The notes: generated from the sequence alone by a model not told the origin. DNA of 64,000 bases from Metabacillus idriensis (GCF_009674765.1 NZ_WKKF01000001.1:248001-312000); one strand, 5' to 3'. Positions 34,842-44,557 are shown, counted from the first letter of the stretch. Numbers and translations are program-made.

Positions 34842-36110
34842 ATGCGCAAATGGCTGACTGTTTCAGTCCTGATTTACTTCTTGTATGGCCTGTTTGTTTA
34901 TTGGTATATCTATATGGGTGCAGATTCCGCCCTGCCAACCCAGTTTCAGGGAGGTTCAGCTGACCCGAATACGTTTATGAACAGCCGTGAACTGGTGCTG
35001 TCAGGCGAATATTCCAGGCTTAGGGATTTTCTCTATTTCATAACAGCGCCATTTGAATGGTTTATCTTTTTCGTTATTCTAGTTATTGGGTTTTCAAGGA
35101 AAATTCAGCATTGGTCAGAAGGGATTTCACGTTTCTTTGTGATTCAGACAGCGGTATATGTGTTCTGGCTTTCTTTTATTGTGACACTTTGTGCGTTTCC
35201 AATCGAATGGATGCGCTATAAAATCTCGCTTTCTTACCACATCACAACTCAATCCTTTGCTGGATGGATGAAAGATCAATTGATTGATTTCTGGGTGAAT
35301 TATGCGTTTATGATTTTAATTGTTGCTGTGCTGTATGGGCTTATCCGCAAGTTTTCCAGGAAGTGGTGGCTGTTTGCCTGGGTGCTGTCGATTCCGTTCA
35401 GTCTGTTTTTAATGTTTATCCAGCCCGTTCTAATTGATCCGCTTTACAATGAGTTTACCCCGCTTAAAAACAAAGAGCTTGAAACGAAAATCCTTGCTAT
35501 AGCAGAAAAAGCGGATATCCCGGCAGAGCATGTGTTTGAAGTGAACATGTCGGAAAAAACAAATGCTTTAAACGCGTATGTGACCGGAATTGGAGACAAT
35601 TCGAGAATTGTGCTCTGGGATACTACTTTAAATAAATTAAGCGAAGAAGAAATTCTATTTATCATGGCACATGAAATGGGACATTACGTCATGAAGCATA
35701 TTTACGTCGGAATTGCAGGCTACCTTGTTTTGACACTGATCGGTTTATATTTGATCAACCGGTTAATGAATTTTTCGATCAGGCGGTTCGGGCATATTCT
35801 CAATATCACCGAAAAACAGCAGCTTGCTTCCTTGCCGTTATTTCTGATGCTTCTGGGGATGCTCACTTTTGCCTCAGATCCATTTTCCAACATCATTTCA
35901 CGCCATCAGGAAAAAGATGCTGATTTATACGCCATTGAAATGACTGAAAATCCGGAAGCAGCCGTCAATACATTCCAGGAATTGACTAAAGCTGGACTGA
36001 GTGAGGTGAATCCGCCCGGCCTGGTGAAAATTTTCAGATACAGCCATCCTACGATACTTGAGCGGATTACGTATCTTGAGGAATGGGGCAACGGTAAACC
36101 TGAAAAATAA
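34842..36110 (+). CDS. yhfN: M48 family (CAAX/Ste24-like) membrane metalloprotease
   Basis: 422 aa with helices near the N-terminus, about 65-85, 100-125, 150-175, 185-205 and 290-345. The zinc site is AHEMGHYVMKH (HExxH about 276-280), followed by the third ligand in EKDADLYAIEM. Similar in size and layout to B. subtilis YhfN. Ste24-type proteases act inside or at the membrane; the bacterial substrate is unknown. GAGGGGG ribosome site. Monocistronic with its own terminator. Confidence 0.92.
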   Translation: MRKWLTVSVLIYFLYGLFVYWYIYMGADSALPTQFQGGSADPNTFMNSRELVLSGEYSRLRDFLYFITAPFEWFIFFVILVIGFSRKIQHWSEGISRFFVIQTAVYVFWLSFIVTLCAFPIEWMRYKISLSYHITTQSFAGWMKDQLIDFWVNYAFMILIVAVLYGLIRKFSRKWWLFAWVLSIPFSLFLMFIQPVLIDPLYNEFTPLKNKELETKILAIAEKADIPAEHVFEVNMSEKTNALNAYVTGIGDNSRIVLWDTTLNKLSEEEILFIMAHEMGHYVMKHIYVGIAGYLVLTLIGLYLINRLMNFSIRRFGHILNITEKQQLASLPLFLMLLGMLTFASDPFSNIISRHQEKDADLYAIEMTENPEAAVNTFQELTKAGLSEVNPPGLVKIFRYSHPTILERITYLEEWGNGKPEK

Positions 36111-36120
36111 AAATAGCAGC

Positions 36121-36155
36121 AGCGCTGTCTCTTAAAGGAGCAGCGCTTTTTTATT
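36121..36155 (+). terminator. Terminator of M48 protease gene
   Basis: AGCGCTG/CAGCGCT with a 13-base loop, then six T's. Confidence 0.85.
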
Positions 36156-36348
36156 TTTGCTGAGCAATGTCACCCCCTTTATAAAGCCTCGATCCTCCCT
36201 TCCTATTAATCAATTAAACTCCAAAAATAAAAAATTCAAAAAATTTTAAAGAAAAAGATTCCATTTTTAATTATTCTGTTATATATTAATAATATAAATT
36301 AATAACTGTATTATAACAATACAAACAACCTACTGGAGGGATCAGGAA

Positions 36349-37635
36349 ATGACAAATGAAAGAGCACAGAAATTACAGGAAAATTGGGCAATGGATGCAA
36401 GATGGAACGGAGTAGAAAGACCATATACAGCGGAAGAGGTTATTCGCCTTCGCGGATCAATTGATATCGAACATACACTTGCACGCAGGGGCGCTGAAAA
36501 GTTCTGGAACCTGCTGCAGACGGAAGATTATGTACATGCACTGGGCGCACTTACAGGAAATCAGGCTGTTCAGCAAGTAAAGGCAGGATTGAAAGCGATT
36601 TATTTAAGCGGCTGGCAGGTAGCTGCTGATGCAAACCTTTCAGGACACATGTATCCTGATCAAAGTTTATATCCGGCAAACAGTGTGCCGTCTGTTGTAA
36701 AACGGATCAATCAGGCCCTTCAGCGTGCCGATCAAATTCAGCATCTTGAGGGAGAAGGAAACATCGACTGGTTCGCTCCGATTATTGCCGATGCAGAAGC
36801 CGGATTCGGCGGACAGCTGAACGTATTTGAATTAATGAAAGGAATGATTGAAGCTGGAGCAGCGGCGGTTCATTTCGAAGATCAACTATCATCTGAGAAA
36901 AAATGCGGTCACCTCGGCGGAAAAGTATTGCTGCCGACACAAACAGCAGTAAAGAATTTAATTTCAGCACGTTTGGCAGCTGACGTTATGGGCGTTCCAA
37001 CATTAATTATTGCAAGAACAGATGCAGATGCAGCTGACTTAATCACAAGTGATGTAGATCCTGAAGATCAGGCATTTATTACAGGTGAGCGTACACCGGA
37101 AGGCTTCTTCCGCACAGCTGCCGGCATTGATCAGGCAATCGCACGTGGACTCGCTTACGCTCCATATGCTGACTTAGTCTGGTGTGAAACATCAGAGCCG
37201 AACTTAGAGCAAGCGCAAAAGTTCGCTGATGCCATTCATGCAAAATTCCCAGGCAAGCTGCTTGCCTACAACTGTTCGCCATCTTTCAACTGGAAGAAAA
37301 AATTAGACGAAGAGACAATTGCCCAGTTCCAAAAAGAAATTGCTAAAATGGGCTACAAATTCCAATTTGTTACTCTTGCCGGTTTCCATGCTCTAAACTA
37401 CGGCATGTTTGAACTTGCAAGAAAATACCGTGATCACGGCATGGCTGCTTACTCTGAGCTTCAGCAGGCTGAATTTGCAAGCGAGCAATACGGCTACACA
37501 GCAACAAGACATCAGCGCGAAGTCGGAACAGGCTACTTTGATGAAGTATCACAAACCATCACAGGCGGAACTTCTTCTACAACTGCGTTAAAAGGTTCAA
37601 CAGAAGCAGAGCAGTTCACGGCTAATCAATCTTAA
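36349..37635 (+). CDS. aceA: Isocitrate lyase AceA
   Basis: 428 aa. Splits isocitrate into succinate and glyoxylate (glyoxylate shunt), allowing growth on acetate or fatty acids. [14 protein letters not shown] contains the catalytic cysteine (about 187); [15 protein letters not shown] and [15 protein letters not shown] are active-site segments. Length is normal. Upstream 237 bp is very AT-rich with a TTAATAATATAAATTAATAA near-palindrome. No malate synthase gene adjoins it. The shunt fits the nearby fatty-acid genes. Confidence 0.97.
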   Translation: MTNERAQKLQENWAMDARWNGVERPYTAEEVIRLRGSIDIEHTLARRGAEKFWNLLQTEDYVHALGALTGNQAVQQVKAGLKAIYLSGWQVAADANLSGHMYPDQSLYPANSVPSVVKRINQALQRADQIQHLEGEGNIDWFAPIIADAEAGFGGQLNVFELMKGMIEAGAAAVHFEDQLSSEKKCGHLGGKVLLPTQTAVKNLISARLAADVMGVPTLIIARTDADAADLITSDVDPEDQAFITGERTPEGFFRTAAGIDQAIARGLAYAPYADLVWCETSEPNLEQAQKFADAIHAKFPGKLLAYNCSPSFNWKKKLDEETIAQFQKEIAKMGYKFQFVTLAGFHALNYGMFELARKYRDHGMAAYSELQQAEFASEQYGYTATRHQREVGTGYFDEVSQTITGGTSSTTALKGSTEAEQFTANQS

Positions 37636-37644
37636 GCAGGACAG

Positions 37645-37686
37645 AAAAAGCTGCCGCATCATTTTGGTGCGGCAGCTTTCTTTTTG
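37645..37686 (+). terminator. Terminator of aceA
   Basis: AAAGCTGCCGCA/TGCGGCAGCTTT, strong 12-bp stem followed by a T-rich tail. Confidence 0.93.
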
Positions 37687-37760
37687 TGTACTGGATTATT
37701 TTTGCTTTTTTGAGATCTAAGATGTTGTAAGATGCCTTGGAAACGAGAAGATCTTTTGCG

Positions 37761-37888
37761 AAGGTACTCAAAGAGGCTGTAATGAAGTACTAAAACCGGG
37801 AAAATCGTAAACTTAGGTACTCATAGGAGGTGAATGATGCCACAAAACCCAGAAAGCTTAAACAAAGGTATTCAAAGAGATTGTATGC
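37761..37888 (+). repeat. Three direct copies of a start-site-like motif
   Basis: AAGGTACTCAAAGAGGCTGTAATG (from 37761; longer than shown core AGGTACTCA), AGGTACTCATAGGAGGTGAA (37815) and AGGTATTCAAAGAGATTGTA (37866), spaced about 53 and 51 bp. Each copy has a purine-rich run shortly before an ATG. A 40-codon ORF starting near 37834 runs into the next terminator, so a real protein is doubtful. The remaining gap between aceA and the IDEAL gene is otherwise featureless. Confidence 0.5.
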
Positions 37889-37916
37889 TTCCCTGCGAAT
37901 TCTCCACCTGCAACAT

Positions 37917-37947
37917 AAAAGCAAGCCCCGCTTCGGGGCTTGCTTTT
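37917..37947. terminator. Bidirectional terminator before IDEAL-domain gene
   Basis: AAAAGCAAGCCCC/GGGGCTTGCTTTT with a GCTTC loop; overlaps the stop of the minus-strand gene. Confidence 0.9.
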
Positions 37948-38179
37948 AAATGATTAATCGCAGCTCTGCATATTCTTTGGATAACTTTAAAAATAGCGGT
38001 TTGTCATTACGGTCCAAGGACTCATCGATCTTTTCCGAAAGGAGGGACAGTTTCCGGGTTAACACAGCTTCATCCAACACCATTTGAATGTAAATATCAA
38101 GTACGGTTTCCTGTTTCTTTTCCATCTTGAATGTGTTACGGGACTTCATGATCTCGGTATACGTTTTCCTGTTTTTCAC
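37946..38179 (-). CDS. IDEAL-domain small protein
   Basis: 77 aa. The C-terminal half YIQMVLDEAVLTRKLSLLSEKIDESLDRNDKPLFLKLSKEY fits the IDEAL domain (named for the I-D-E-A-L pattern; here LDEAV and IDESL), a Firmicute-specific helical module also fused to other domains. The N-terminal half is basic. Role unknown. It ends at a strong terminator. Confidence 0.78.
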   Translation of the reverse strand: MKNRKTYTEIMKSRNTFKMEKKQETVLDIYIQMVLDEAVLTRKLSLLSEKIDESLDRNDKPLFLKLSKEYAELRLII

Positions 38180-38678
38180 GAAAGATCACCCCTGATGCCT
38201 TTTTTTAATTATATGGATAATAGGCACGGAAATCAACTAAATATTTATAATTTTTAGAAAACTTATTTCTCCAATTTCTGCAGAATGTTAAATTGAAAAT
38301 TAACCAGATTCATAATTGTAGTTCGCTGTAAATATAATACTTATCGAAATCCCTTTTTTGATGTGAATTCTATAAGAATTGAATGATTTGAGAGAGACTG
38401 TTTCCTTTTGTTTTGATTGTTAACTTTTTCCGACATTGATTTCGTTCATACAAGCTTTTTTTCTGCCCGTTAAAAAATTGGGATTTTTCTTTTTAAGCAT
38501 GGGACGGCTATATAACATCAACTCCTAAAACGGCTTGGAAAGTAGTCAATTAATATGGAAAAAAAGTAAATGGATCTAATAAGTACCATTAGAGGTACTA
38601 CTTATTTAATTACGCCACTTTAAATAATCTTAATTTACAGAAAGAATAGAATAATATGCAATATTTTGAAAATAGTAA
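38180..38678. other. AT-rich gene-free stretch left of the inositol island
   Basis: About 500 bp without a credible ORF. It contains one hairpin, AGTACC/GGTACT (about 38582-38599), and runs of T. It may be the join between the conserved backbone and the inositol cluster; no attachment site, tRNA or IS end was seen. Confidence 0.5.
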
Positions 38679-38707
38679 TTGAATTTTTAAAAAGAGTAAG
38701 CTAAACT
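38679..38707 (+). promoter_or_regulatory. Sigma-A promoter of first inositol-island gene
   Basis: TTGAAT, 17-bp spacer, TAAACT; the operator follows 7 bp later. Confidence 0.65.
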
Positions 38708-38714
38708 AGTTTGA

Positions 38715-38726
38715 GAAAGCGCTTAC
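38715..38726. promoter_or_regulatory. LacI-type operator 1 of inositol island
   Basis: GAAAGCGCTTAC, one mismatch from the palindrome GAAAGCGCTTTC shared with the sites at 39869, 42451 and 44592. Confidence 0.75.
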
Positions 38727-38753
38727 CTGTTTAATAAAAGGAGATTAAATACA

Positions 38754-39776
38754 ATGACAAAAAAAATTCGCTCGGCTGTATTTGGATTAGGAAGGCTTGG
38801 GTATTGGCATGCAGTAAACGTGGCTAAAATGCGAAATGCAGAACTTGTGGCTGTATGTGATATGAACATTGAGACGGCCAAACGGGTTGCAGAAGAACTT
38901 GAGGCGCCGGTATTTACGGCAAATCCTGATGATATTTTTCAAGATGATACAATTGAAGCCGTAATCATTGCCTCTCCAACGAGCACTCATTTTGATTTAT
39001 TGAAAAGAGCATCAGAATCAGGTAAAGCTATTTTTGTTGAAAAACCGCTGACAATTGATTTAAAAGAAGCAAATGAAATTAAAGGCATGATAGAAAAAAA
39101 CAATTCAATCTGCCAGGTTGGTTTTATGCGCCGATTTGACCCTGCTTATGATGCAGCAAAAAAACGAATTGATGCAGGTGATATCGGTGATCCCATATAC
39201 TTCCGCGGAATTTCCCGTGATCCCCATGCGCCTCATGATGCATTCATCAAGCATAGCGGCGGGATGTTTGTAGATGTGTCCATCCATGATTATGATATTG
39301 CCCGTTATTTGATGAAGTCTGAGGTCACTTATGTGAGCGCTCATGGCCGTGTTTTGAAATATCCTTTTTTGGAAAAGTATGGGGATGTCGATCAATCCCT
39401 TACTTATATAGATTTTGCTTCTGGTGCTGCAGGAGATGCAGAAGCAAGCCGTAACGCTTATTATGGCTACGATATACGGGCAGAGATCATGGGGACAGAA
39501 GGCTCGATTTTTATTGGAAATCTTCGGGAGCATAACATTCAGATATTAACTAAAGCGGGTAACACGCACGATATATTACCGGATTTTCCATCTCGTTTTA
39601 CGGATGCCTACAATTTGGAACTCTCAGATTTTTTCCGGATTGTAGCTGAGAATGGAACACCGCGTGTCACAATAGACGATGGCGTAAAGGCACTCGAAAT
39701 TGCTTTGGCAGCACGGGAATCCTATCAGACTGGACAAAAATTTGAGCTTTCGCAACTAGCAGTGAGTGTTAAGTAG
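38754..39776 (+). CDS. Gfo/Idh/MocA oxidoreductase, inositol dehydrogenase-like (paralogue of IolG)
   Basis: 340 aa. Rossmann motif FGLGRLGYWH (10-19), EKPL (catalytic Lys region, about 97-100), and SGGMFVDVSIHDYDIARYL with the conserved D..H pair. It shares this pattern with the IolG at 44651 (GRIG, EKPV, SGGLFMDMSIHDFDMARYI), so the two are paralogues of equal length. It probably oxidises an inositol isomer (myo- or scyllo-) with NAD(P). First gene of the island, with its own promoter and operator. Confidence 0.88.
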   Translation: MTKKIRSAVFGLGRLGYWHAVNVAKMRNAELVAVCDMNIETAKRVAEELEAPVFTANPDDIFQDDTIEAVIIASPTSTHFDLLKRASESGKAIFVEKPLTIDLKEANEIKGMIEKNNSICQVGFMRRFDPAYDAAKKRIDAGDIGDPIYFRGISRDPHAPHDAFIKHSGGMFVDVSIHDYDIARYLMKSEVTYVSAHGRVLKYPFLEKYGDVDQSLTYIDFASGAAGDAEASRNAYYGYDIRAEIMGTEGSIFIGNLREHNIQILTKAGNTHDILPDFPSRFTDAYNLELSDFFRIVAENGTPRVTIDDGVKALEIALAARESYQTGQKFELSQLAVSVK

Positions 39777-39830
39777 AGTTGAAGAATAAAAGAGTGCTGT
39801 TTTTTGAAAAAAATAAATATTCAAAATATG

Positions 39831-39859
39831 TTGAAATTAAGATGCGAAGTCATTATACT
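39831..39859 (+). promoter_or_regulatory. Sigma-A promoter of sugar ABC importer
   Basis: TTGAAA, 17-bp spacer, TATACT. The operator begins 9 bp after it, over the likely start site. Confidence 0.8.
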
Positions 39860-39868
39860 TCATATTAG

Positions 39869-39880
39869 GAAAGCGCTTTC
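39869..39880. promoter_or_regulatory. LacI-type operator 2 of inositol island
   Basis: GAAAGCGCTTTC, perfect palindrome, 45 bp before the ATPase start. Confidence 0.82.
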
Positions 39881-39924
39881 TTAAAAATTCATAAATGATG
39901 GAATGAATAGAAAGGGGTCTGTAC

Positions 39925-41433
39925 ATGGTTACTCATGCAGGAAGCCTCCTCGAAATAAAAGGAATTAAAAAGAGCTTTGGTCAAAACCATGTTTTAAAAG
40001 GGATTGATTTAGATGTAATAGCCGGTGAAGTTCATGTTTTACTTGGTGAAAACGGTGCAGGTAAATCGACTCTCATAAAAATTTTAACAGGCGCTTACGA
40101 AAAGGATGACGGAGAAATTTATTGGGAAGGCAAGCGGGTCGAACTTAATACACCTGTTGAGGCTATGAATCTAGGCATTGCTACCATTTATCAAGAATTA
40201 AATGTCATTCCTGAATTAAAGGTTTATGAAAATATTTTCCTTGGAAGAGAATTAAAGCGTGCCGGAAAGTTGTCACTTCTTAACCAAAAAGAAATGCGCA
40301 AGGAAGCAGAACGCTGTTTGGAGATGCTGGGCCAGAGCCCTGCACTGGCAGATAAGCAGCTTGGGGAGCTCGGAATTGGGCAGCAACAACTTGTTGAAAT
40401 TGCGAAAGCGCTTGCCCTGGATGCTAAATTGATTATAATGGACGAGCCAACATCCAGCCTTAGTGGAACAGAAGTAGAACAGTTATATAACTGTGTTGAA
40501 CAGCTTACGGAAAAAGGAATCGCGATTGTATTCATTTCCCACCGCTTGGAAGAAATCAGAAGGATGGGCGATCGGTTAACCATTCTTCGAGACGGATTTA
40601 AAATAGATACACTGCAGGTTAAGACTACCGAAACTGATTACTGGATTGAGCTAATGGTTGGACGTGCGCTTGATGAAAAGTATCCTAAGCAATCGTTTAT
40701 GCTTGGAGACGAAGGATTTCGGGTTGAAAACATAATGGTAACTGGAACTTCAGAACCAGTTGGATTTTCCATCCGTTACGGTGAAATTGTTGGCATTTCC
40801 GGACTAGTCGGCGCAGGCCGTACAGAACTGGCACGAGCCATTTTCAGCGCAGATTCACATGAAGGCGGAAAAGTCTTCATAAATGGTGAGGAAGTTCAAA
40901 TTAAGTCACCTCGGGATGCAATTGATGCCGGCATTGCCTTTATTACAGAGGACAGGAAAAGTGAAGGTCTCTTGCTTGATCAGCCGCTCGATTTCAACAT
41001 TGCTATGGCTAATATGAAAAAATTTACAAATAAATCTAGATTAGTTGATTTAAAAGGTATCCGTGAAGAAGCAAAAAATTATATTAAAGAATTGAAGGTG
41101 CGCCCTGATAACATTGACCTTCATGCCCGAAATTTAAGTGGAGGCAATCAGCAAAAGGTTGTTATTGCCAAATGGCTATGCACACAAGCAAAGGTATATA
41201 TCTTTGATGAACCGACAAGAGGCATTGACGTTGGAGCTAAAGTTGAAGTATACCGCTTAATGAATCAGTTAGTTGAAAGCGGTGCCATAGTGTTGGTGAT
41301 TTCTTCAGACCTTCCAGAAATTCTTGGTATGTGCGATCGAGTCCTAGTGATGAGTGAAGGAAAAATAACCGCTGACATAGAGATAGAAGAGGCTTCTCAA
41401 GAGAGAATTATGAAAGCGGCAACGGGAGGTTAA
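39925..41433 (+). CDS. Sugar ABC importer ATPase (ribose/inositol type)
   Basis: 502 aa with two ABC domains, as in RbsA/MglA/IatA. Domain 1 is canonical: Walker A GENGAGKST (about 44-52), Q-loop, signature LGIGQQQLVEIAK and Walker B LIIMDEPTSSL. Domain 2 has a degenerate Walker A (GLVGAGRTE) but a good signature LSGGNQQKVVIAKWL and Walker B VYIFDEPTRGID. First gene of ATPase-permease-binding-protein order, followed by the permease after 4 bp. By context the likely substrate is myo-inositol. Confidence 0.94.
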   Translation: MVTHAGSLLEIKGIKKSFGQNHVLKGIDLDVIAGEVHVLLGENGAGKSTLIKILTGAYEKDDGEIYWEGKRVELNTPVEAMNLGIATIYQELNVIPELKVYENIFLGRELKRAGKLSLLNQKEMRKEAERCLEMLGQSPALADKQLGELGIGQQQLVEIAKALALDAKLIIMDEPTSSLSGTEVEQLYNCVEQLTEKGIAIVFISHRLEEIRRMGDRLTILRDGFKIDTLQVKTTETDYWIELMVGRALDEKYPKQSFMLGDEGFRVENIMVTGTSEPVGFSIRYGEIVGISGLVGAGRTELARAIFSADSHEGGKVFINGEEVQIKSPRDAIDAGIAFITEDRKSEGLLLDQPLDFNIAMANMKKFTNKSRLVDLKGIREEAKNYIKELKVRPDNIDLHARNLSGGNQQKVVIAKWLCTQAKVYIFDEPTRGIDVGAKVEVYRLMNQLVESGAIVLVISSDLPEILGMCDRVLVMSEGKITADIEIEEASQERIMKAATGG

Positions 41434-41437
41434 TATA

Positions 41438-42436
41438 ATGAGTGAAGCAGTTTTGAAAAAAACAGACAATGATGCACCAAAACAAAGCAGAACGCTAAAG
41501 AGTTACTTAAGTAAATTTGGACCGCTTATCGGTCTTGTCCTTTTAACTACAGTGCTCACATTTTTATCGGACAAGTTTTTAACATTGAATAATATAATGA
41601 ACATTGCCCGACAATCTTCTATCAATGCGATTCTTGCAATGGGGATGCTTCTTCCAATATTAACAGCAGGGATTGATTTGTCTGTTGGATCCATTCTTGC
41701 AGTCTCCATTATGGTTATGGGAATTGTCTCAGTTAACATGGGCTTGAGTCCAATCCTAGGTATTATTGTATGTCTTGCCGTCGGTGCTGGATTTGGTTTA
41801 ATAAACGGGTTGTTATTAACAAAATTACGTTTGCCGCATCCGTTTATTTCTACACTTGGTACAATGAACATCGCACGTGGGATTGCGCTAATTTTAACTG
41901 CTGCAGCTCCGATTGCTGGTTTCCCATATTTAATTCAATTTATAGGCCGTGAATTTGTAGGTCCTATTCCAGTTAGTTTCCTTCTTGTTATAGTTGTATA
42001 TATCATCTTTCATATTTTCCTAACCAGAACACAGACAGGGCGTTATATTTACGCCATTGGCGGTAACAAGGAAGCTGCTCGTCTGTCAGGTATTAATGTC
42101 GATCGCGTGTTAATTATTGTGTATACAATCAGTGGTTTAATGGCGGGGCTTGCAGGTCTTGTAACAGTTGGCCGAGTTAACTCTGCTTTTCCTCTTGCTG
42201 GACTTTCATACGAACTTGACGCAATTGCGGCAGTTATTATTGGCGGCGCTAGCTTTATGGGAGGCGTTGGGACTGTTTGGGGTACATTAATCGGAGCTAT
42301 GATTATCGCTGTCCTGCGTAATGGCCTAAACCTTTTAAACGTTCCTGCTGATTTTCAAATGGCAGTAATCGGATTTGTTATTATCGCAGCCGTATATGTA
42401 GACGTTCTTCGTCAGCGCAAAAGTAAGAAAGGGTAA
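41438..42436 (+). CDS. Sugar ABC importer permease (ribose/inositol type)
   Basis: 332 aa, eight to ten helices of the BPD_transp_2 family (RbsC/IatP). TAGIDLSVGSILAVSIMVMGIVS and the EAA-like GGNKEAARLSGINVDRV loop are typical; the final GGASFMGGVGTVWGTLIGAMII is the conserved C-terminal glycine-rich segment. It lies 4 bp after the ATPase gene. Confidence 0.95.
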   Translation: MSEAVLKKTDNDAPKQSRTLKSYLSKFGPLIGLVLLTTVLTFLSDKFLTLNNIMNIARQSSINAILAMGMLLPILTAGIDLSVGSILAVSIMVMGIVSVNMGLSPILGIIVCLAVGAGFGLINGLLLTKLRLPHPFISTLGTMNIARGIALILTAAAPIAGFPYLIQFIGREFVGPIPVSFLLVIVVYIIFHIFLTRTQTGRYIYAIGGNKEAARLSGINVDRVLIIVYTISGLMAGLAGLVTVGRVNSAFPLAGLSYELDAIAAVIIGGASFMGGVGTVWGTLIGAMIIAVLRNGLNLLNVPADFQMAVIGFVIIAAVYVDVLRQRKSKKG

Positions 42437-42450
42437 ACTTATCTACTTTG

Positions 42451-42464
42451 GTAAAGCGCTTTAC
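42451..42464. promoter_or_regulatory. LacI-type operator 3 of inositol island
   Basis: GTAAAGCGCTTTAC, perfect 14-bp palindrome in the permease-binding-protein gap. No good promoter is apparent next to it, so it may act as a roadblock or auxiliary looping site. Confidence 0.75.
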
Positions 42465-42489
42465 TAAAAATAAAAAAGGGGGAAATGAA

Positions 42490-43449
42490 ATGAAAAAACT
42501 TAAATTGATTGGAACGGCATTGGCAGTATCATGTATAGCATTTGCTGCAGGCTGCAGCGGTGCAGATAAAGAAGCAAGCGGCAACGGGAACGAAAGCGTT
42601 GCAGTCGTATTAAAAACGTTATCAAGCCCTTACTGGAAATATGTAGAGGCAGGAGCTAAAGCTGCCGGGAAAGATCTTGGAGTAGATGTAACGGTAGTTG
42701 GACCATCTGCAGAATCGGAAGTGATCCAGCAAGTAAATATGCTCGAAGATCAAATAAGTCAGTCACCTGGTGCTATTGTAGTCGCTCCATCTCAGCCAGA
42801 AACAGTTGTTCCAGTATTAGAAACTGCATCTCAATCGGATTTACCAGTTCTTCTAATAGATTCAGATGCTGAGTTTGCAGGAAAAACAAGCTTTATTGGT
42901 ACAGAAAACCATACAGCAGGTATAGAAGGCGGAAAATTGCTCGCTTCTATGCTTCAAAAGGGAGATAAAGTGGTCTTAATTTCGGGAGCGCTAGGTAATC
43001 CTGCTACAGATGACCGAATTAAAGGTGCGAAAGAAGCACTTGAAGAAGCAGGTCTCGAAGTTGTCGCTGAACAACCTGGAGATAGTGATAAAACAAAAGC
43101 TATGTCTGTTATGGAAAATATTCTTCAGAAAAATGGGGATGTAAAAGGTGTTTTCGCAGCCAATGATGATATGGCGCTGGGTGTATTGCGTGCAGTCGAA
43201 GCTAAAGGAAACGATATTAAAGTAATCGGCACAGATGGAACAGAAGAAGCAGTTGAATCTATTTTAGATGGGAAGCTTGCTGGTACAATTGCACAAAGTC
43301 CTTACAACATGGGCTATCAAGGTGTCGAAAACGCATTGAAAGCAATTAAAGGGGAAAAGGTCAAAGAGCGTATAGACAGCGGAATAGACATCATTACAAC
43401 TGAAAACGCAGAAGAAAAATTAGAATTTTTAAAGAGTATTTCTAAATAA
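42490..43449 (+). CDS. Sugar-binding lipoprotein of ABC importer
   Basis: 319 aa from MKKLKLIGTALAVSCIAFAAGC; upstream codons of the frame cross the operator, and AAAGGGGG places the start here. The lipobox FAAGC (Cys22) makes it a membrane-anchored receptor. Periplasmic-binding-protein type I domain: VVLKTLSSPYWKYVEAGAKAA, VAPSQPETVVPVLETA, FIGTENHTAGIEGGKLLA, GVFAANDDMALGVLRAVEA. Related to ribose/inositol binding proteins. Context suggests an inositol receptor. Confidence 0.93.
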   Translation: MKKLKLIGTALAVSCIAFAAGCSGADKEASGNGNESVAVVLKTLSSPYWKYVEAGAKAAGKDLGVDVTVVGPSAESEVIQQVNMLEDQISQSPGAIVVAPSQPETVVPVLETASQSDLPVLLIDSDAEFAGKTSFIGTENHTAGIEGGKLLASMLQKGDKVVLISGALGNPATDDRIKGAKEALEEAGLEVVAEQPGDSDKTKAMSVMENILQKNGDVKGVFAANDDMALGVLRAVEAKGNDIKVIGTDGTEEAVESILDGKLAGTIAQSPYNMGYQGVENALKAIKGEKVKERIDSGIDIITTENAEEKLEFLKSISK

Positions 43450-43524
43450 GGTCTAAATTTGGTACAGCAAATTTCCTTCATGCTAAACTAATGAAAAAGA
43501 CAATTCGGAGGAGTTTGAAAATAC

Positions 43525-44532
43525 ATGAAGCTCACAATCTATGATGTAGCAGAAAAGGCGGGAGTCTCAATTGCTACGGTTTCCAAGGTGCTGAATAATA
43601 CAGGACGGATCAGCAATAAAACAAGGAATAGAGTAATGGAAATCATGCAAGAACTTGAATACCAGCCAAGCAGTGTAGCAGCAGCGCTGACAGGTAAGAA
43701 AACTTTTACAATTGGAGTGCTTGTTCCTGATATTGCCAACCCCTTTTTTGCTGAGGTAGCCCGGGCTTTGGAAAACAGCGCACGGGAAACGGGCTATGCC
43801 ATCATATTATGCAGCACAGATTATCAGCGAGAACGTGAACAAGATTATTTAGAGTTGCTTTTAAAAAAACAAGTTGATGGAATTATTATTGCAACAGAAC
43901 CAAAGGATTGGAAGGTTTTTAAAAAACTCCAAAGCAAGAGTATCCCTCTCTTGATGTTTTCTATTGATCACCCATCTTTTGCTTCTCACGTTGTTACGAC
44001 TGATGATGTTCGCGGCGGATATCTGGCAGGCCGTTACTTGCTGGATAAAGGTCACACGAAAATTGCTGTGATTGCAGAATTAAACCGGGCGAGCGGGGTG
44101 CTGCGTTTGCAGGGCTTTAAACATTCTCTTGCTGATGAGAGAATTCATTTAGATGAAAACTATGTTGTACATTCAAAATCAAAAATAGAAGAAGCGAAAG
44201 CGGCTGCCCGGCAAATCTTGAAATTAGAGGTTAAACCCACTGCAGTATTTGCTTCTACGGATCTAATCGCTGCAATATTCATTAATGAAGCAAGAAAAGC
44301 GAATGTGGCTATTCCACATGATATATCAGTGATTGGTTTTGATAATACGATTCATGCGGAGTTAGCTGATCCAGGTTTAACTACAATCGCACAGCCTATT
44401 GAGGAATTGGCACATTATGCTATTCAAAAGCTGCTGCTGTCAATTGGAAATCCAGATATGCCAGGACACAGAATTATGCTTGCACCAGAGCTGATTGAAC
44501 GTCATTCTGTCAGAGATTTGAATGAAAGTTGA
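43525..44532 (+). CDS. LacI family regulator of the inositol island
   Basis: 335 aa. HTH TIYDVAEKAGVSIATVSKVLNNTGRISNKTR (3-33), then hinge and effector domain (KKTFTIGVLVPDIANPFFAEVARALE; VIGFDNTIHAELADPGLTTIAQP). LacI proteins bind palindromes centred on CG, and four such sites (GAAAGCGCTTTC type) lie in the island, so this is the obvious candidate regulator. It takes the place of the DeoR-type IolR of B. subtilis. GGAGG ribosome site. A terminator follows. Confidence 0.9.
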   Translation: MKLTIYDVAEKAGVSIATVSKVLNNTGRISNKTRNRVMEIMQELEYQPSSVAAALTGKKTFTIGVLVPDIANPFFAEVARALENSARETGYAIILCSTDYQREREQDYLELLLKKQVDGIIIATEPKDWKVFKKLQSKSIPLLMFSIDHPSFASHVVTTDDVRGGYLAGRYLLDKGHTKIAVIAELNRASGVLRLQGFKHSLADERIHLDENYVVHSKSKIEEAKAAARQILKLEVKPTAVFASTDLIAAIFINEARKANVAIPHDISVIGFDNTIHAELADPGLTTIAQPIEELAHYAIQKLLLSIGNPDMPGHRIMLAPELIERHSVRDLNES

Positions 44533-44557
44533 GGCTAAGAGATAAGGATTTAACTTG

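Noticed and set aside
37834-37950. 40-codon ORF starting after AGGAGGTGA
   Set aside because: Despite the good ribosome site it reads through the terminator stem and has no protein-like features.
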